Source: Lentzea alba | GTDB taxonomy: Bacteria; Actinomycetota; Actinomycetes; Mycobacteriales; Pseudonocardiaceae | Length of the DNA: 64,000 nt | Assembly: GCF_011067745.1 (NCBI RefSeq) | Contig: NZ_JAAMPJ010000018.1 | Location: 1-64,000 of the forward strand | Reading direction: 5' to 3' | Shown: positions 37,704 through 45,071 of the stretch, one piece after another | Position numbering within the stretch: position 1 is the stretch's first letter | Layout of the letters: each line of letters begins with the position of its first letter | Made by a program: the position numbers and the translations under genes | Notes under the pieces: generated by a model | The model's database searches: none | What the model was told of the DNA's origin: nothing | Seen by the model: the letters and a program-made list of their open reading frames with translations, nothing else

Positions 37704-38195
37704 TCAGGATTGCGGAATTCGGATCACATCCCCGGGGTGGATCACGTTGGGGTTCGTGATCACGTGCGGGTTCGCGCGCACCAGCCGCGTGTAGAGGTTG
37801 CCGTTGCCGTAGAAGTCCGCGGCGATGCCGAACAACGTGTCGCCGGACTTGATCGTGTACTCCTGGTAGAAGCGGTAGCCGGGCACGATCCGCGGCCCGT
37901 ACACGACCGGCACGATGATCTTGTCGAGCTCCGCGTTGTTCTCCGGCGACACCCAGAACACCTCGACGAAGAGCCGGTCGAGCGCGAACGACGCGCCGGA
38001 CACGTCGACGCTCACCTGGAACTGGCCATGGCCTCCGACCCCGTCGCCGGCCACGAACCCGCCGACGACCTCGTCGTGCCCCTCGTGGATCCGGTAGTTG
38101 AACTGCGCCTCGAACGCGCCGCCCGCGGTGCCGGCGATCTGGACGTGGCTCCCGACGAGACCGAGCGGCCTCGGCTGCTGGACATCGATCGACAT
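37704..38195 (-). CDS. Gmad2 and LysM domain protein
   Basis: This 163-residue protein has an N-terminal Gmad2-like beta-sandwich (residues about 10-95, PLGLVGSHVQIAGTAGGAFE and on) of the type first seen in spore-germination proteins. A C-terminal LysM module (about 110-163) reads EYTIKSGDTLFGIAADFYGN and ends NPNVIHPGDVIRIPQS. LysM binds peptidoglycan or related glycans. No signal peptide is visible, so export, if any, is non-classical. ATG 38195 is used; it follows a GGAAGGGG-like stretch. The MFS gene lies immediately downstream and may depend on coupled translation. Confidence 0.8.
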   Translation of the reverse strand: MSIDVQQPRPLGLVGSHVQIAGTAGGAFEAQFNYRIHEGHDEVVGGFVAGDGVGGHGQFQVSVDVSGASFALDRLFVEVFWVSPENNAELDKIIVPVVYGPRIVPGYRFYQEYTIKSGDTLFGIAADFYGNGNLYTRLVRANPHVITNPNVIHPGDVIRIPQS

Positions 38196-38274
38196 GGTGA
38201 ATCCCCTTCCTCGCCTACTAGGTCGTAGCGAGGGAAGGGGTCGTTGCCGAAGGTCACCCCGGTGGCGCAACGCG

Positions 38275-38358
38275 TGGTGGTGGAGGACGGAGTCGAACCG
38301 CCTTTGCGCGAGGCTCCTGTTTTACAGACAGGCGGGGCTCCACAGCCCCGTCTCCACC
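38275..38358 (-). tRNA. atypical tRNA-Tyr-like gene, anticodon GUA
   Basis: On the minus strand the 7-bp acceptor arms GGTGGAG (38358-38352) and CTCCACC (38285-38279) pair, followed by discriminator A and an encoded CCA. A D-type hairpin (GGGGC/GCCCC, 6-nt loop), an anticodon arm CCTGT-CTGTAAA-ACAGG and a 13-nt variable region precede a T arm with TTCGACT in a 5-bp stem. The CTGTAAA loop gives anticodon GUA and is identical to bacterial tRNA-Tyr. Unusual features are A and C at positions 8 and 9 instead of U and a purine, an inverted GC-rich 5-bp D stem with a 6-nt loop, and low similarity to the normal actinobacterial tRNA-Tyr body. It may be a second or specialised tRNA, or a decayed one. 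Confidence 0.65.
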
Positions 38359-38480
38359 ATTGTCGCAACCCATTTTCTTGGCCCCTGAGCTGCGATGACA
38401 CCGATATCTTGACTTCTCGCGGCGCCTTCGTTCAATCGATTTTCGGAAACGCGGTCAGGCACGGGTGCGATATCCGGGTT

Positions 38481-41051
38481 GTGAAGGTGGTGGGGCGCGC
38501 CCGCGAGCTCGCGATGATCCGGTCGCGGCTGGCGGCGGAGACCGGCGGGCTGGTGCTGTGCGGCGGTGAGCCCGGCATCGGCAAGACCAGGCTGGCCCAG
38601 GAACTGGCCGGGCACGCGCTCGCGCTGGGCCGTGAGGTCGTGTGGGGGCACTGCGTCGAAACCGAGGGCGCGCCGGCGTTCTGGCCGTGGCGCCAGGTGC
38701 TGAAGGCGGCGGGCACCGATCCGGACGAGGTGCTCGCGCACGACGCCGAGGTGCCGCAGGACAGGTTCCGGGTGTTCGACGCGGTCGCGACCGCGCTGGA
38801 CCGCGACGGCCTGGTGATCATCGTCGAGGACGTGCACTGGGCCGACCGGGCGTCGTTGCTCGTGCTCGCGCATCTGGCCACGAACCTGCGGCGCGTGCTG
38901 CTGTTCGCCACCTTCCGCGACCCCTGTCCGGCGGTCGCGGACCTCATGCGCTCGGCCGTCCGCATCGACCTGCACGGCCTGTCCGCCGACGAGGTCGCCG
39001 AACTGACCGGGGCCGGACCCGCTGCCACGATTCATGAGCTGACCAGCGGAAACCCGTTGTTCGTCACGGAGATCGCCCGCGCGGTGCAGGACGGCACCTG
39101 GCGGGCGGACCAGCCACCGCGCAGCGTCCGGGACATCGTCACCGCCCGCCTCGACCGGCTCGGCCCGGACGCCCGCGAACTGGTCAGGACCGCCGCGTTG
39201 ATCGGCCGCGACTTCGACCTCGATCTGGCAGCCGAGGCCTCCGGACTGCCGATCAGCGCACTGGACGAGGCCACGACCCTCATCGACGCGACGGGACACC
39301 GGTTCGTGCACGCGCTGACCCGCGACGCTGTCGAGGCCTCGCTCACCACCGCCGAACGCCGCACGATCCACCGCCGGATCGCCGAGGCGATGGCGGACAG
39401 CACCCGGTACGCGGACGTCGCCCGGCACTGGAACGCTTGCGGCGCACCGGAAGCAGCACGCGCGTGGACGATTCGGGCAGCCGAGGACGCGGTGGCCCGG
39501 CTGGCTTACGAGGAGGGTGCCCGCCTCTACGCGACGGCCGCGGCCTTCGAGGACAGCTGCGAAATCCAGGTGGCGCTGGGGAAAGCCGCGTACTTCGCCG
39601 GCGATCTGGCAACCTGCGTCCAAGCCGCCCAGCGCGCCGCCGAACTGGCGCGCACCCCGGAACAGATCGCGGAAGCCGCCCTGGTGCTCGAAGCGGCACC
39701 CGGTGCGGGCGTGAACGCGATCGCGACCCCGTTGTGCGACAACGCGTTGCGCCACGACGTCAGCCCCGCGACCCGAGCCCGCCTGCTCGCCCAGCGCAGC
39801 CATCTCGCGTTCTACCGGGGCGAGCAGCACCGCCTCGACGACCTCAGCCGCGAATCCTTGCACCTGGCCCGGCAGAGCCACGACGACCGTGCGCTCGCCG
39901 AGGCCCTGCACGCCCGGCAGGAGGCGTGCCCCGGTCCGGCCGGTCGCGCCGAACGGTTGCGGCTCGCCACTGAGATGATCGACCTCGCCCACCGCACGCA
40001 CAGTCCGCGCGGGGCGATGTGGGGGTCGCTGTGGCGCATCCACGCGTTGGTCGAAAGCGGTGAACTCGCTGCCGCACAAGAAGAACTACCGGCGTTGCAA
40101 CTGGCCTGCGAGCGTGTCGGCGGCCAGGTCCCGTGGTGGCACCTCGAAGTCGTGACGGCGTGCCTGGCCCAGGCGCAGGGCCGGTTCGCCGAGGCCCAGG
40201 AGGTCGGGCGGCGGGCGTTCGACCGCATGCGCGTCATCGAACGCGAACCCGCGGGCGGCGCCTACTTCGGCCTGCAGTGCGGGCTCGCGTGCCACCTCGG
40301 CGTCACCGAGGACGGCCTGACGCTGGCCCGCCACTTCCACGACCCGCCACCGCGGTTCCGCCTGATGTCCAAGCTCACGCGGGCGTTCCTGCTGGAGCGC
40401 GCGGGTTTCCGTGACGAGGCACTGGAATGGTTCCGCCGCACCGGCCCGATCGCCGAGTGGGACCTGCCCGCGTTCTTCGTGCTGCCGGGCCTGGTCGACG
40501 CCGTCCTGGTGGCGTCGAGCCTGGGCCTGACCGACGATCTCGCGCTGATCCTTCCCTGGCTGGCGGAGTTCCGCGGCGCGCACGCGGCCGGCAACGGTGT
40601 CGCCTACATGGGCCCGGTCTCGCTCGCGCTGGGCCGCGGGCACCTCGCGCTCGGGAACCTCGAGCAGGCCGTGACCGACCTGAACGCCGCCGTCGACGAA
40701 GCCTCCCGAGCGGGCGCGCCCGCGTTCGCCGCCGAAGCCCGCTGGCACCTGGCTTCGGCGTTGCGCGCGCTGGGCAAGGACGCCGACGCCGTGCACCACG
40801 CCGCCGACCGCGCCATCCGCGCACTGGGCATGACGGCGTTCACGACGACCGAGCTGAGCAGCCGCGAGCACGAGGTCGCCTGCCTCGTCACCGACGGCCT
40901 CACGAACCGCCAGATCGCCCGGCGGCTGGTGATCTCCGAACGCACCGCCCAGAACCACGTCCAGCACATCCTGACCAAGCTCGGCTTCAGCACCCGCAGC
41001 CAGATCGCGGCGTGGATGAGTACCCGACCGAGTACTCCGGCGGATGGCTGA
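38481..41051 (+). CDS. large ATPase LuxR-type regulator (LAL-like)
   Basis: This 856-residue protein opens with a P-loop NTPase (GGEPGIGKTRLAQELAG Walker A; VIIVEDVHWADRASLLVLAH Walker B). A long helical, TPR-like region (about residues 350-770) follows, and a LuxR DNA-binding domain ends it: LSSREHEVACLVTDGLTNRQ, then IARRLVISERTAQNHVQHIL. LAL/MalT-like regulators bind ATP and an inducer and often control secondary metabolism. The GTG at 38481 is preferred; the longer frame crosses the tRNA region. No neighbouring biosynthetic genes reveal its target; the short gene downstream has its own ribosome site. Confidence 0.88.
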   Translation: MKVVGRARELAMIRSRLAAETGGLVLCGGEPGIGKTRLAQELAGHALALGREVVWGHCVETEGAPAFWPWRQVLKAAGTDPDEVLAHDAEVPQDRFRVFDAVATALDRDGLVIIVEDVHWADRASLLVLAHLATNLRRVLLFATFRDPCPAVADLMRSAVRIDLHGLSADEVAELTGAGPAATIHELTSGNPLFVTEIARAVQDGTWRADQPPRSVRDIVTARLDRLGPDARELVRTAALIGRDFDLDLAAEASGLPISALDEATTLIDATGHRFVHALTRDAVEASLTTAERRTIHRRIAEAMADSTRYADVARHWNACGAPEAARAWTIRAAEDAVARLAYEEGARLYATAAAFEDSCEIQVALGKAAYFAGDLATCVQAAQRAAELARTPEQIAEAALVLEAAPGAGVNAIATPLCDNALRHDVSPATRARLLAQRSHLAFYRGEQHRLDDLSRESLHLARQSHDDRALAEALHARQEACPGPAGRAERLRLATEMIDLAHRTHSPRGAMWGSLWRIHALVESGELAAAQEELPALQLACERVGGQVPWWHLEVVTACLAQAQGRFAEAQEVGRRAFDRMRVIEREPAGGAYFGLQCGLACHLGVTEDGLTLARHFHDPPPRFRLMSKLTRAFLLERAGFRDEALEWFRRTGPIAEWDLPAFFVLPGLVDAVLVASSLGLTDDLALILPWLAEFRGAHAAGNGVAYMGPVSLALGRGHLALGNLEQAVTDLNAAVDEASRAGAPAFAAEARWHLASALRALGKDADAVHHAADRAIRALGMTAFTTTELSSREHEVACLVTDGLTNRQIARRLVISERTAQNHVQHILTKLGFSTRSQIAAWMSTRPSTPADG

Positions 41052-41101
41052 CCAGCGCGAACTTCCTAGGTTTGAGCCACCACGACTTCAGGAGGAACAC
41101 C

Positions 41102-41383
41102 ATGTGGCTCACCATCGCGACCCCGCCCACCACGTCCCTCGACCAGCTCGACGAGGTCATGGGCTCCGCCGTCCCGGACGGCCTGCGCGCCCGTTACGCC
41201 TGCCAGGCCGACGGCGAGTTCCGGATCATCGCCGTCTGGGAGTCGAAGGACCACGCCGACCGCTTCTTCCGCGAGGTGCTCGGCCCGATCCTGGCCCGCG
41301 TGCTCGGCCCGACTCCTTCCGGCGCACCCGCGGTCACCGGCATGGAGGTGCTCAGGGAGTTCACTCCGGCCGTGACCGGGTAG
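41102..41383 (+). CDS. small ABM-like (dimeric alpha-beta barrel) protein
   Basis: The 93-residue protein begins WLTIATPPTTSLDQLDEVMG and has a second strand-helix unit EFRIIAVWESKDHADRFFRE, a typical ferredoxin-like dimeric alpha-beta barrel (antibiotic-biosynthesis-monooxygenase-like) fold. No catalytic residues can be named. A strong ribosome site (AGGAGG) lies ahead of ATG 41102, 51 bp after the LAL gene stop, so it is probably expressed with it. The next gene follows in 9 bp. The function is unknown. Confidence 0.7.
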   Translation: MWLTIATPPTTSLDQLDEVMGSAVPDGLRARYACQADGEFRIIAVWESKDHADRFFREVLGPILARVLGPTPSGAPAVTGMEVLREFTPAVTG

Positions 41384-41392
41384 TCATCCCGC

Positions 41393-41821
41393 ATGCGACC
41401 AGTACAGAGGGCCGCGGCAGCGGTCGGCGCGGCGTTTCTCGTCGTCGGTGTGCTCGGCTTCATCCCCGGCATCACCTCGCGTTACGACGAGATGAGCTTC
41501 GCCGGCCACTCCGGCGCCCTGCTCTTCGGCCTCTTCGCGGTCTCGATCCTGCACAACCTGGTGCACCTGCTGTTCGGCGTCGCGGGCCTGCTCGGCGCCA
41601 GGAACACGCAGTTCTCGCGCGCCTTCCTGGTGGTCGGCGGCGGGATCTACGTGTTCCTGTGGGTCTACGGCTCGGCGATCGGCGAGCACAGCAATTCGAA
41701 CGTCCTGCCGGTCAACACCGCCGACAACTGGCTGCACCTGGGCCTCGGCGCCGCGATGATCCTGCTCGGCGTCGTGACCACCGCGGTCGAACGCGCCCGC
41801 AGCACCTCACCCGTCAATTGA
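41393..41821 (+). CDS. DUF4383 integral membrane protein
   Basis: This 142-residue protein has four hydrophobic helices with the DUF4383 marks: FLVVGVLGFIPGITS in helix 1, LFGLFAVSILHNLVHLLFGV with H-N-x-x-H in helix 2, and NTADNWLHLGLGAAMILLGV at the end. The family is abundant in actinomycetes and uncharacterised. It starts 9 bp after the small ABM-like gene. Its stop overlaps the end of the convergent TspO gene by 8 bp. Confidence 0.85.
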   Translation: MRPVQRAAAAVGAAFLVVGVLGFIPGITSRYDEMSFAGHSGALLFGLFAVSILHNLVHLLFGVAGLLGARNTQFSRAFLVVGGGIYVFLWVYGSAIGEHSNSNVLPVNTADNWLHLGLGAAMILLGVVTTAVERARSTSPVN

Positions 41822-42311
41822 GCGCGGTGATCGACAGGTTGAGCGCCGCCGCGAAGCTCACCCACGCCAGATAAGGCACGAGGAGCAGCGCGGCGGCCTT
41901 GCTGCGCCACGAGAACACGACGATCAGCACCACGATCGCCAGCCACAGCACCAGGATCTCGACGAACGCGAACCCGTACCAGCCGAGCCCGAAGAACAAC
42001 GGCGTCCACAGCGCGTTCAACACCAGCTGCGCGCCGAACAACGTCAGCTCGCCGCGCCCGGCACCGCTGCGCCACGCGAGCCAGCCGGACAACGCGATCA
42101 TCCCGTACAGGACCGTCCACACCGGACCGAACAACCACGCGGGCGGCGCCCACGACGGCCGTCGCAGGCTCAGGTACTCGTCGCCCGCCGACACCGAGAA
42201 CAGCGACCCCACCACCGCCGTCACGACCACCGCCGCGACGAACACGAACAGGACCCGCACGGGGTGGTGGCGCATCGGCAACGCGGTCAGGGAACGGTCG
42301 GCGAGGCTCAT
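41814..42311 (-). CDS. tspO: TspO/MBR family protein
   Basis: The 165-residue protein has five transmembrane helices and the TspO signatures: LRRPSWAPPAWLFGPVWTVLY (W-x-P-P-x-x-x-F), WRSGA, NALWTPLFFGLGWYGFAFVE and PYLAWVSFAAALNLSI. TspO binds porphyrins and, in photosynthetic bacteria, takes part in light and oxygen control of tetrapyrrole metabolism. Its ATG at 42311 is exactly where transcription is predicted to begin from TTGAAA-17-TAGACT, so the mRNA may be leaderless. The operator in the promoter spacer is repeated in front of the adjacent MerR/B12-binding gene, suggesting common control. Confidence 0.9.
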   Translation of the reverse strand: MSLADRSLTALPMRHHPVRVLFVFVAAVVVTAVVGSLFSVSAGDEYLSLRRPSWAPPAWLFGPVWTVLYGMIALSGWLAWRSGAGRGELTLFGAQLVLNALWTPLFFGLGWYGFAFVEILVLWLAIVVLIVVFSWRSKAAALLLVPYLAWVSFAAALNLSITALN

Positions 42312-42317
42312 GCCTGA

Positions 42318-42346
42318 AGTCTAGATTCGATTCAAAATCGTTTCAA
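42318..42346 (-). promoter_or_regulatory. tspO promoter with shared 13-bp operator
   Basis: On the minus strand TTGAAA (42346-42341), a 17-bp spacer and TAGACT (42323-42318) form the promoter, which lies in the 3' end of the MerR gene. The spacer contains CGATTTTGAATCG (42340-42328). The identical sequence, in the opposite orientation, stands before the MerR gene itself (43125-43137). Confidence 0.7.
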
Positions 42347-43106
42347 TAGCATCGGTGAGCGTCCGAGCCCTCGTAACACCGTCCGGCAACGGCACGTCGT
42401 CCCACCCCTGCCCGCCGACCAGCACCGGAACCCCCAGCTCGGCCAGCGGGACCTGCTCGGCATATACCCGGTCGTGCGCCCACACGAACACCACGCGCGG
42501 CTCCAACCGTGCCGCGGCGCTGACCAGCGCGGCGGCGGGCACGCGGGCACCGAGGTTGCGGGACACGCAATCCTTCTCGGCCAGCGCGGCCGCCAGCACG
42601 TCGAGGGGCAGGCTGTGCTGCTCGTCCGGCGCACAGGCCAGCAACACCGCCGGCGTGCCGACCGCCGCCCCGGACACCCGCATCGCGTCCGAGATCGTGC
42701 CGCTCGCGACGTGCTCGACGTCGACCCCGGCAGCGGTCAACGAGACCCGTTCGCCGAGCTCGATCAGGAACGGCATCAGCACCGCGTCCCACGTGTGCAC
42801 GACGCCGTGGCGGGCGATCAGGCCCACGGCCACCCTGCGCATCTGGGCCGCGTCCAGCCGATCGGCGGCGGCCCCGAAGTCCAGGTCACCGGACGGCGCC
42901 AGGGAAGCGGCCGCCGACGCGGGCGAGACACCTGACCCGGTCAGTTCAAGCATGCGCTTGAGGCGCGCGAGGTCATCGTCGTTGTAACGACGATGCTTGC
43001 CCTCCTGACGCGTGCTGGGCCCCAGCCCGTACCGGCGGTCCCACGTGCGCAGGGTCGTGGGCGAGATGCCGAGCATCCGCGCCACCGCACCGGCACTCCA
43101 CTCCAC
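42321..43106 (-). CDS. MerR-type regulator with B12-binding-like domain (LitR/CarH type)
   Basis: The 261-residue protein combines an N-terminal MerR HTH (AGAVARMLGISPTTLRTWDR, then HRRYNDDDLARLKRML) with a C-terminal cobalamin-binding-like domain (about residues 80-261). The latter contains VDVEHVASGTI (the E-H signature of CarH/LitR) and CAPDEQHSLPLDVLAAALAE. In CarH and LitR, adenosylcobalamin makes the repressor light-sensitive; here I infer a photoreceptor or B12-responsive repressor. The GTG start follows GGAGG. Adjacent tspO shares its operator. Confidence 0.85.
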   Translation of the reverse strand: MEWSAGAVARMLGISPTTLRTWDRRYGLGPSTRQEGKHRRYNDDDLARLKRMLELTGSGVSPASAAASLAPSGDLDFGAAADRLDAAQMRRVAVGLIARHGVVHTWDAVLMPFLIELGERVSLTAAGVDVEHVASGTISDAMRVSGAAVGTPAVLLACAPDEQHSLPLDVLAAALAEKDCVSRNLGARVPAAALVSAAARLEPRVVFVWAHDRVYAEQVPLAELGVPVLVGGQGWDDVPLPDGVTRARTLTDAIETILNRI

Positions 43107-43124
43107 CGCTCACCTCCGCCGCAC

Positions 43125-43137
43125 CGATTTTGAATCG
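43125..43137. promoter_or_regulatory. operator before the MerR/B12 gene
   Basis: CGATTTTGAATCG, with 5-bp arms and a 3-bp centre, begins 19 bp upstream of the regulator's start codon. It is the exact counterpart of the site in the tspO promoter at 42328-42340, so autoregulation plus tspO control is the simplest reading. Confidence 0.65.
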
Positions 43138-43149
43138 TAATGCAAGTGC

Positions 43150-43258
43150 ACGCGGGGAGCTTTCGTACTGTCTGACCGCACGCGGGGCCCCCGCGTGCGG
43201 TCAGACAGTACGCGGGGCCCCCGCGTGTCGTCTGGCGGTACGCGGGGCGCCCGCGTAA
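43150..43258. repeat. cluster of GC-rich hairpin repeats (ACGCGGGG...CCCCGCGT units)
   Basis: This stretch holds a perfect 45-nt inverted repeat (43166-43210, 22-nt arms around one C). Two more shorter palindromes of the ACGCGGGGCCCCCGCGT kind follow at 43210-43226 and 43240-43256, spaced about 30 bp apart. It sits right after the stop of the aldo/keto reductase. Part of it (ACGCGGGGAGCTTTCGTACT) recurs, rearranged, at 55682. Read as protein the minus strand gives 10-residue T-R-G-P-R-V repeats, which I take to be non-coding. Confidence 0.75.
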
Positions 43259-43261
43259 CCC

Positions 43262-44227
43262 TCAAAGCGGAGTGGGGGCGGTGTTGAGGCGGCGGCGTTG
43301 TTCGTCGTCTAGGGCGAGGGTGAGGGCGTCCAGGCACTCGTCGAGTTGGGCCACCGAGCTGACGCCCAGCACTGGTAGCACCGGTGGGTCGCCGCCTAGA
43401 AGCCACGCTAGGACCACCTGGTTCGGGGTCGCCCCCAGTTCGGCGGCCACGTCGGCCAGCACGGCCAACCGACGACGGCTGTCCTCGTGGTCGTACTGCT
43501 CGGGCAACGGCCGGTCAGAGCGGGTGTACGCGCCGGACAGCAGCACCGAGTAGCCGAGCACGGTCAGATCGGGTTCCGTGCGCGCGTAGTCCAGCATCTC
43601 GTCGCTGATGTGCGGGTTCGCCCCGAACTCCGCGCCCGGTTGCGGCCGCAGATAGGTGTGGCGCTGCTGGACGCAGGTGAACCCCGGCAGCCCCGAGGCC
43701 TTGGCGATCTCCCGCGCCGCGGCGACGCGCCACGCTGCGTGGTTGCTGCACCCGACGACGCGCACCAGGCCATCGGTCACCAACGACGCGAAGGTTGTCA
43801 CGGTGTCGTGCAACGACGTACGGCGGTCTTCGATGTGCGCGTAGTACACGTCGAGGTGGTCGGTGCCCAGACGGCGCATGCTGGCCGTGGCCTGGGCACG
43901 CACCACCTCGTGGGACAACCCTTCCGCGTGCTCCGGCCACGCGGCACCGGGCGGGTCGGGCAACGCGCCGACCTTGGTCGCCAGCACGACATCGTCACGG
44001 ACGCCGCGCGAGGCCAGCCACCGGCCCAGCAGCTCCTCGCTCTCCACGCCGGTGCCGCCGGGCACCCAGAACGAGTAGGTGTTGGCGGTGTCGATGAACG
44101 TGCCGCCGGCTTCCACGAACCGGTCGAGGACGGCGAACGCCCGTTGCTCGTCCACGGTCGTGCCGAAGTACATGGTGCCCAGGCACAACGCACTCACGCC
44201 GAGTCCTGACAGCTGTCGCTGTTCCAC
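43262..44227 (-). CDS. aldo/keto reductase
   Basis: The 321-residue enzyme has the AKR barrel and tetrad: Asp and Tyr in FIDTANTYSFW, Lys in VVLATKVGALP and His in DVYYAHIEDRR; VVGCSNHAAW and LPVLGVSSVAQLDECLDAL belong to the cofactor end. It resembles the AKR11/12-like group but is not close to the other reductase at 12680. The GTG start at 44227 has no strong ribosome site. No dedicated regulator is adjacent; the hairpin cluster immediately downstream probably ends its transcript. Confidence 0.85.
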   Translation of the reverse strand: MEQRQLSGLGVSALCLGTMYFGTTVDEQRAFAVLDRFVEAGGTFIDTANTYSFWVPGGTGVESEELLGRWLASRGVRDDVVLATKVGALPDPPGAAWPEHAEGLSHEVVRAQATASMRRLGTDHLDVYYAHIEDRRTSLHDTVTTFASLVTDGLVRVVGCSNHAAWRVAAAREIAKASGLPGFTCVQQRHTYLRPQPGAEFGANPHISDEMLDYARTEPDLTVLGYSVLLSGAYTRSDRPLPEQYDHEDSRRRLAVLADVAAELGATPNQVVLAWLLGGDPPVLPVLGVSSVAQLDECLDALTLALDDEQRRRLNTAPTPL

Positions 44228-44255
44228 GCTGATCCACTCCCCCAGTGATCGAACG

Positions 44256-44294
44256 CAAAAAGATCTCGGGCCGTCCGAAGTGGACGGCCCGAGA
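44256..44294 (-). terminator. rho-independent terminator of ppm-lnt operon
   Basis: TCTCGGGCCGTCC (44264-44276) pairs with GGACGGCCCGAGA (44282-44294) around 5 nt. On the minus strand the stem is followed by TCTTTTTGCG, a genuine U-run. It is the only classical U-tract terminator I see in the window. Confidence 0.85.
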
Positions 44295-44303
44295 CCAGAA
44301 GAA

Positions 44304-45071
44304 CTACCTCTTCTTACCGGTGAGCAGGTCCTTGACCTGGTTCCCGCGCCGGCGCAGACCCCACTTCGTCACGCGGATCAGCGCCTCGCGGACGATGTTG
44401 CCGCTCATCTTCGACTCGCCGAACTCGCGCTCCAGGAACGTGATCGGCACCTCGCGCACGCGGAAGCCGAGCTCCAGCGTCCGCCACAGCAGGTCGATCT
44501 GGAAGCAGTACCCGGCCGACGCGACCGAGACGAGGTTCAGCTTGCGCAGGGTGTCCGCGCGGAACGCCCGGTAGCCGCCGGTCATGTCACGGATCGACGC
44601 GCCCAGCGCGAGCCGCGAGTACAGCGAGCCGCCCAGCGACAGGAACTTGCGCTTCGCGGGCCAGTTCACGACCTCGCCGCCGGGGACCCAGCGCGAACCC
44701 AGGACCAGATCGGCCTGAGGCAGCGCGTCCAGCAGGCGGTGCAGCTGCTCCGGCGCGTGCGAGCCGTCGGCGTCCATCTCGCAGATGACGCCGTACTCCC
44801 GCTCCAGCGCCCACTGGAAACCGGCGACGTACGCGGCACCGAGGCCGGCCTTCTCCGTGCGGTGCATCACGTGGACGCGCTCGTCAGCGGCCGCCATCTC
44901 GTCGGCGAGCTGGCCGGTGCCATCGGGGCTGCCGTCGTCGACCACCAGGACGTGCACGTCGGGCAGTGCCGTGTGCAGCCTCTTGACGATCTTTCCGATG
45001 TTGTCCCGCTCGTTGTAGGTCGGGATCACCACCAGCACCTGCCCGAGTTCCTGGTCAGGCTGCTGCGCCAT
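44304..45071 (-). CDS. ppm1: polyprenol monophosphomannose synthase
   Basis: The 255-residue GT2 glycosyltransferase has VLVVIPTYNERDNIGKIVKR, VLVVDDGSPDGT, EMDADGSHAPEQL (metal-binding D-x-D) and VLGSRWVPGGEVVNWP, all typical of bacterial dolichol-phosphate-mannose synthase type enzymes. It should transfer mannose from GDP-mannose to polyprenyl phosphate at the membrane, supplying donor for lipoglycans and protein O-mannosylation. It overlaps the lnt gene by 17 bp, the same pairing as the Ppm1/Lnt gene arrangement of mycobacteria, where the two are fused. ATG 45071 is used. Confidence 0.93.
   Translation of the reverse strand: MAQQPDQELGQVLVVIPTYNERDNIGKIVKRLHTALPDVHVLVVDDGSPDGTGQLADEMAAADERVHVMHRTEKAGLGAAYVAGFQWALEREYGVICEMDADGSHAPEQLHRLLDALPQADLVLGSRWVPGGEVVNWPAKRKFLSLGGSLYSRLALGASIRDMTGGYRAFRADTLRKLNLVSVASAGYCFQIDLLWRTLELGFRVREVPITFLEREFGESKMSGNIVREALIRVTKWGLRRRGNQVKDLLTGKKR

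Noticed and set aside
38244..38480. N-terminal extension of the LAL gene
   Set aside because: It would cross the antisense of the tRNA-like gene; GTG 38481 gives the normal start just before the NTPase domain.
38481..41051. Possibility that the LAL regulator marks a biosynthetic gene cluster
   Set aside because: No polyketide, peptide, terpene or tailoring genes occur within reach on either side in this window.
43110..43406. 98-codon frame with repeated TRGPRV peptides, or a CRISPR-like array
   Set aside because: The repeats are GC-rich palindromes of an intergenic hairpin cluster; there are no uniform spacers, no cas genes, and the frame overlaps the aldo/keto reductase.
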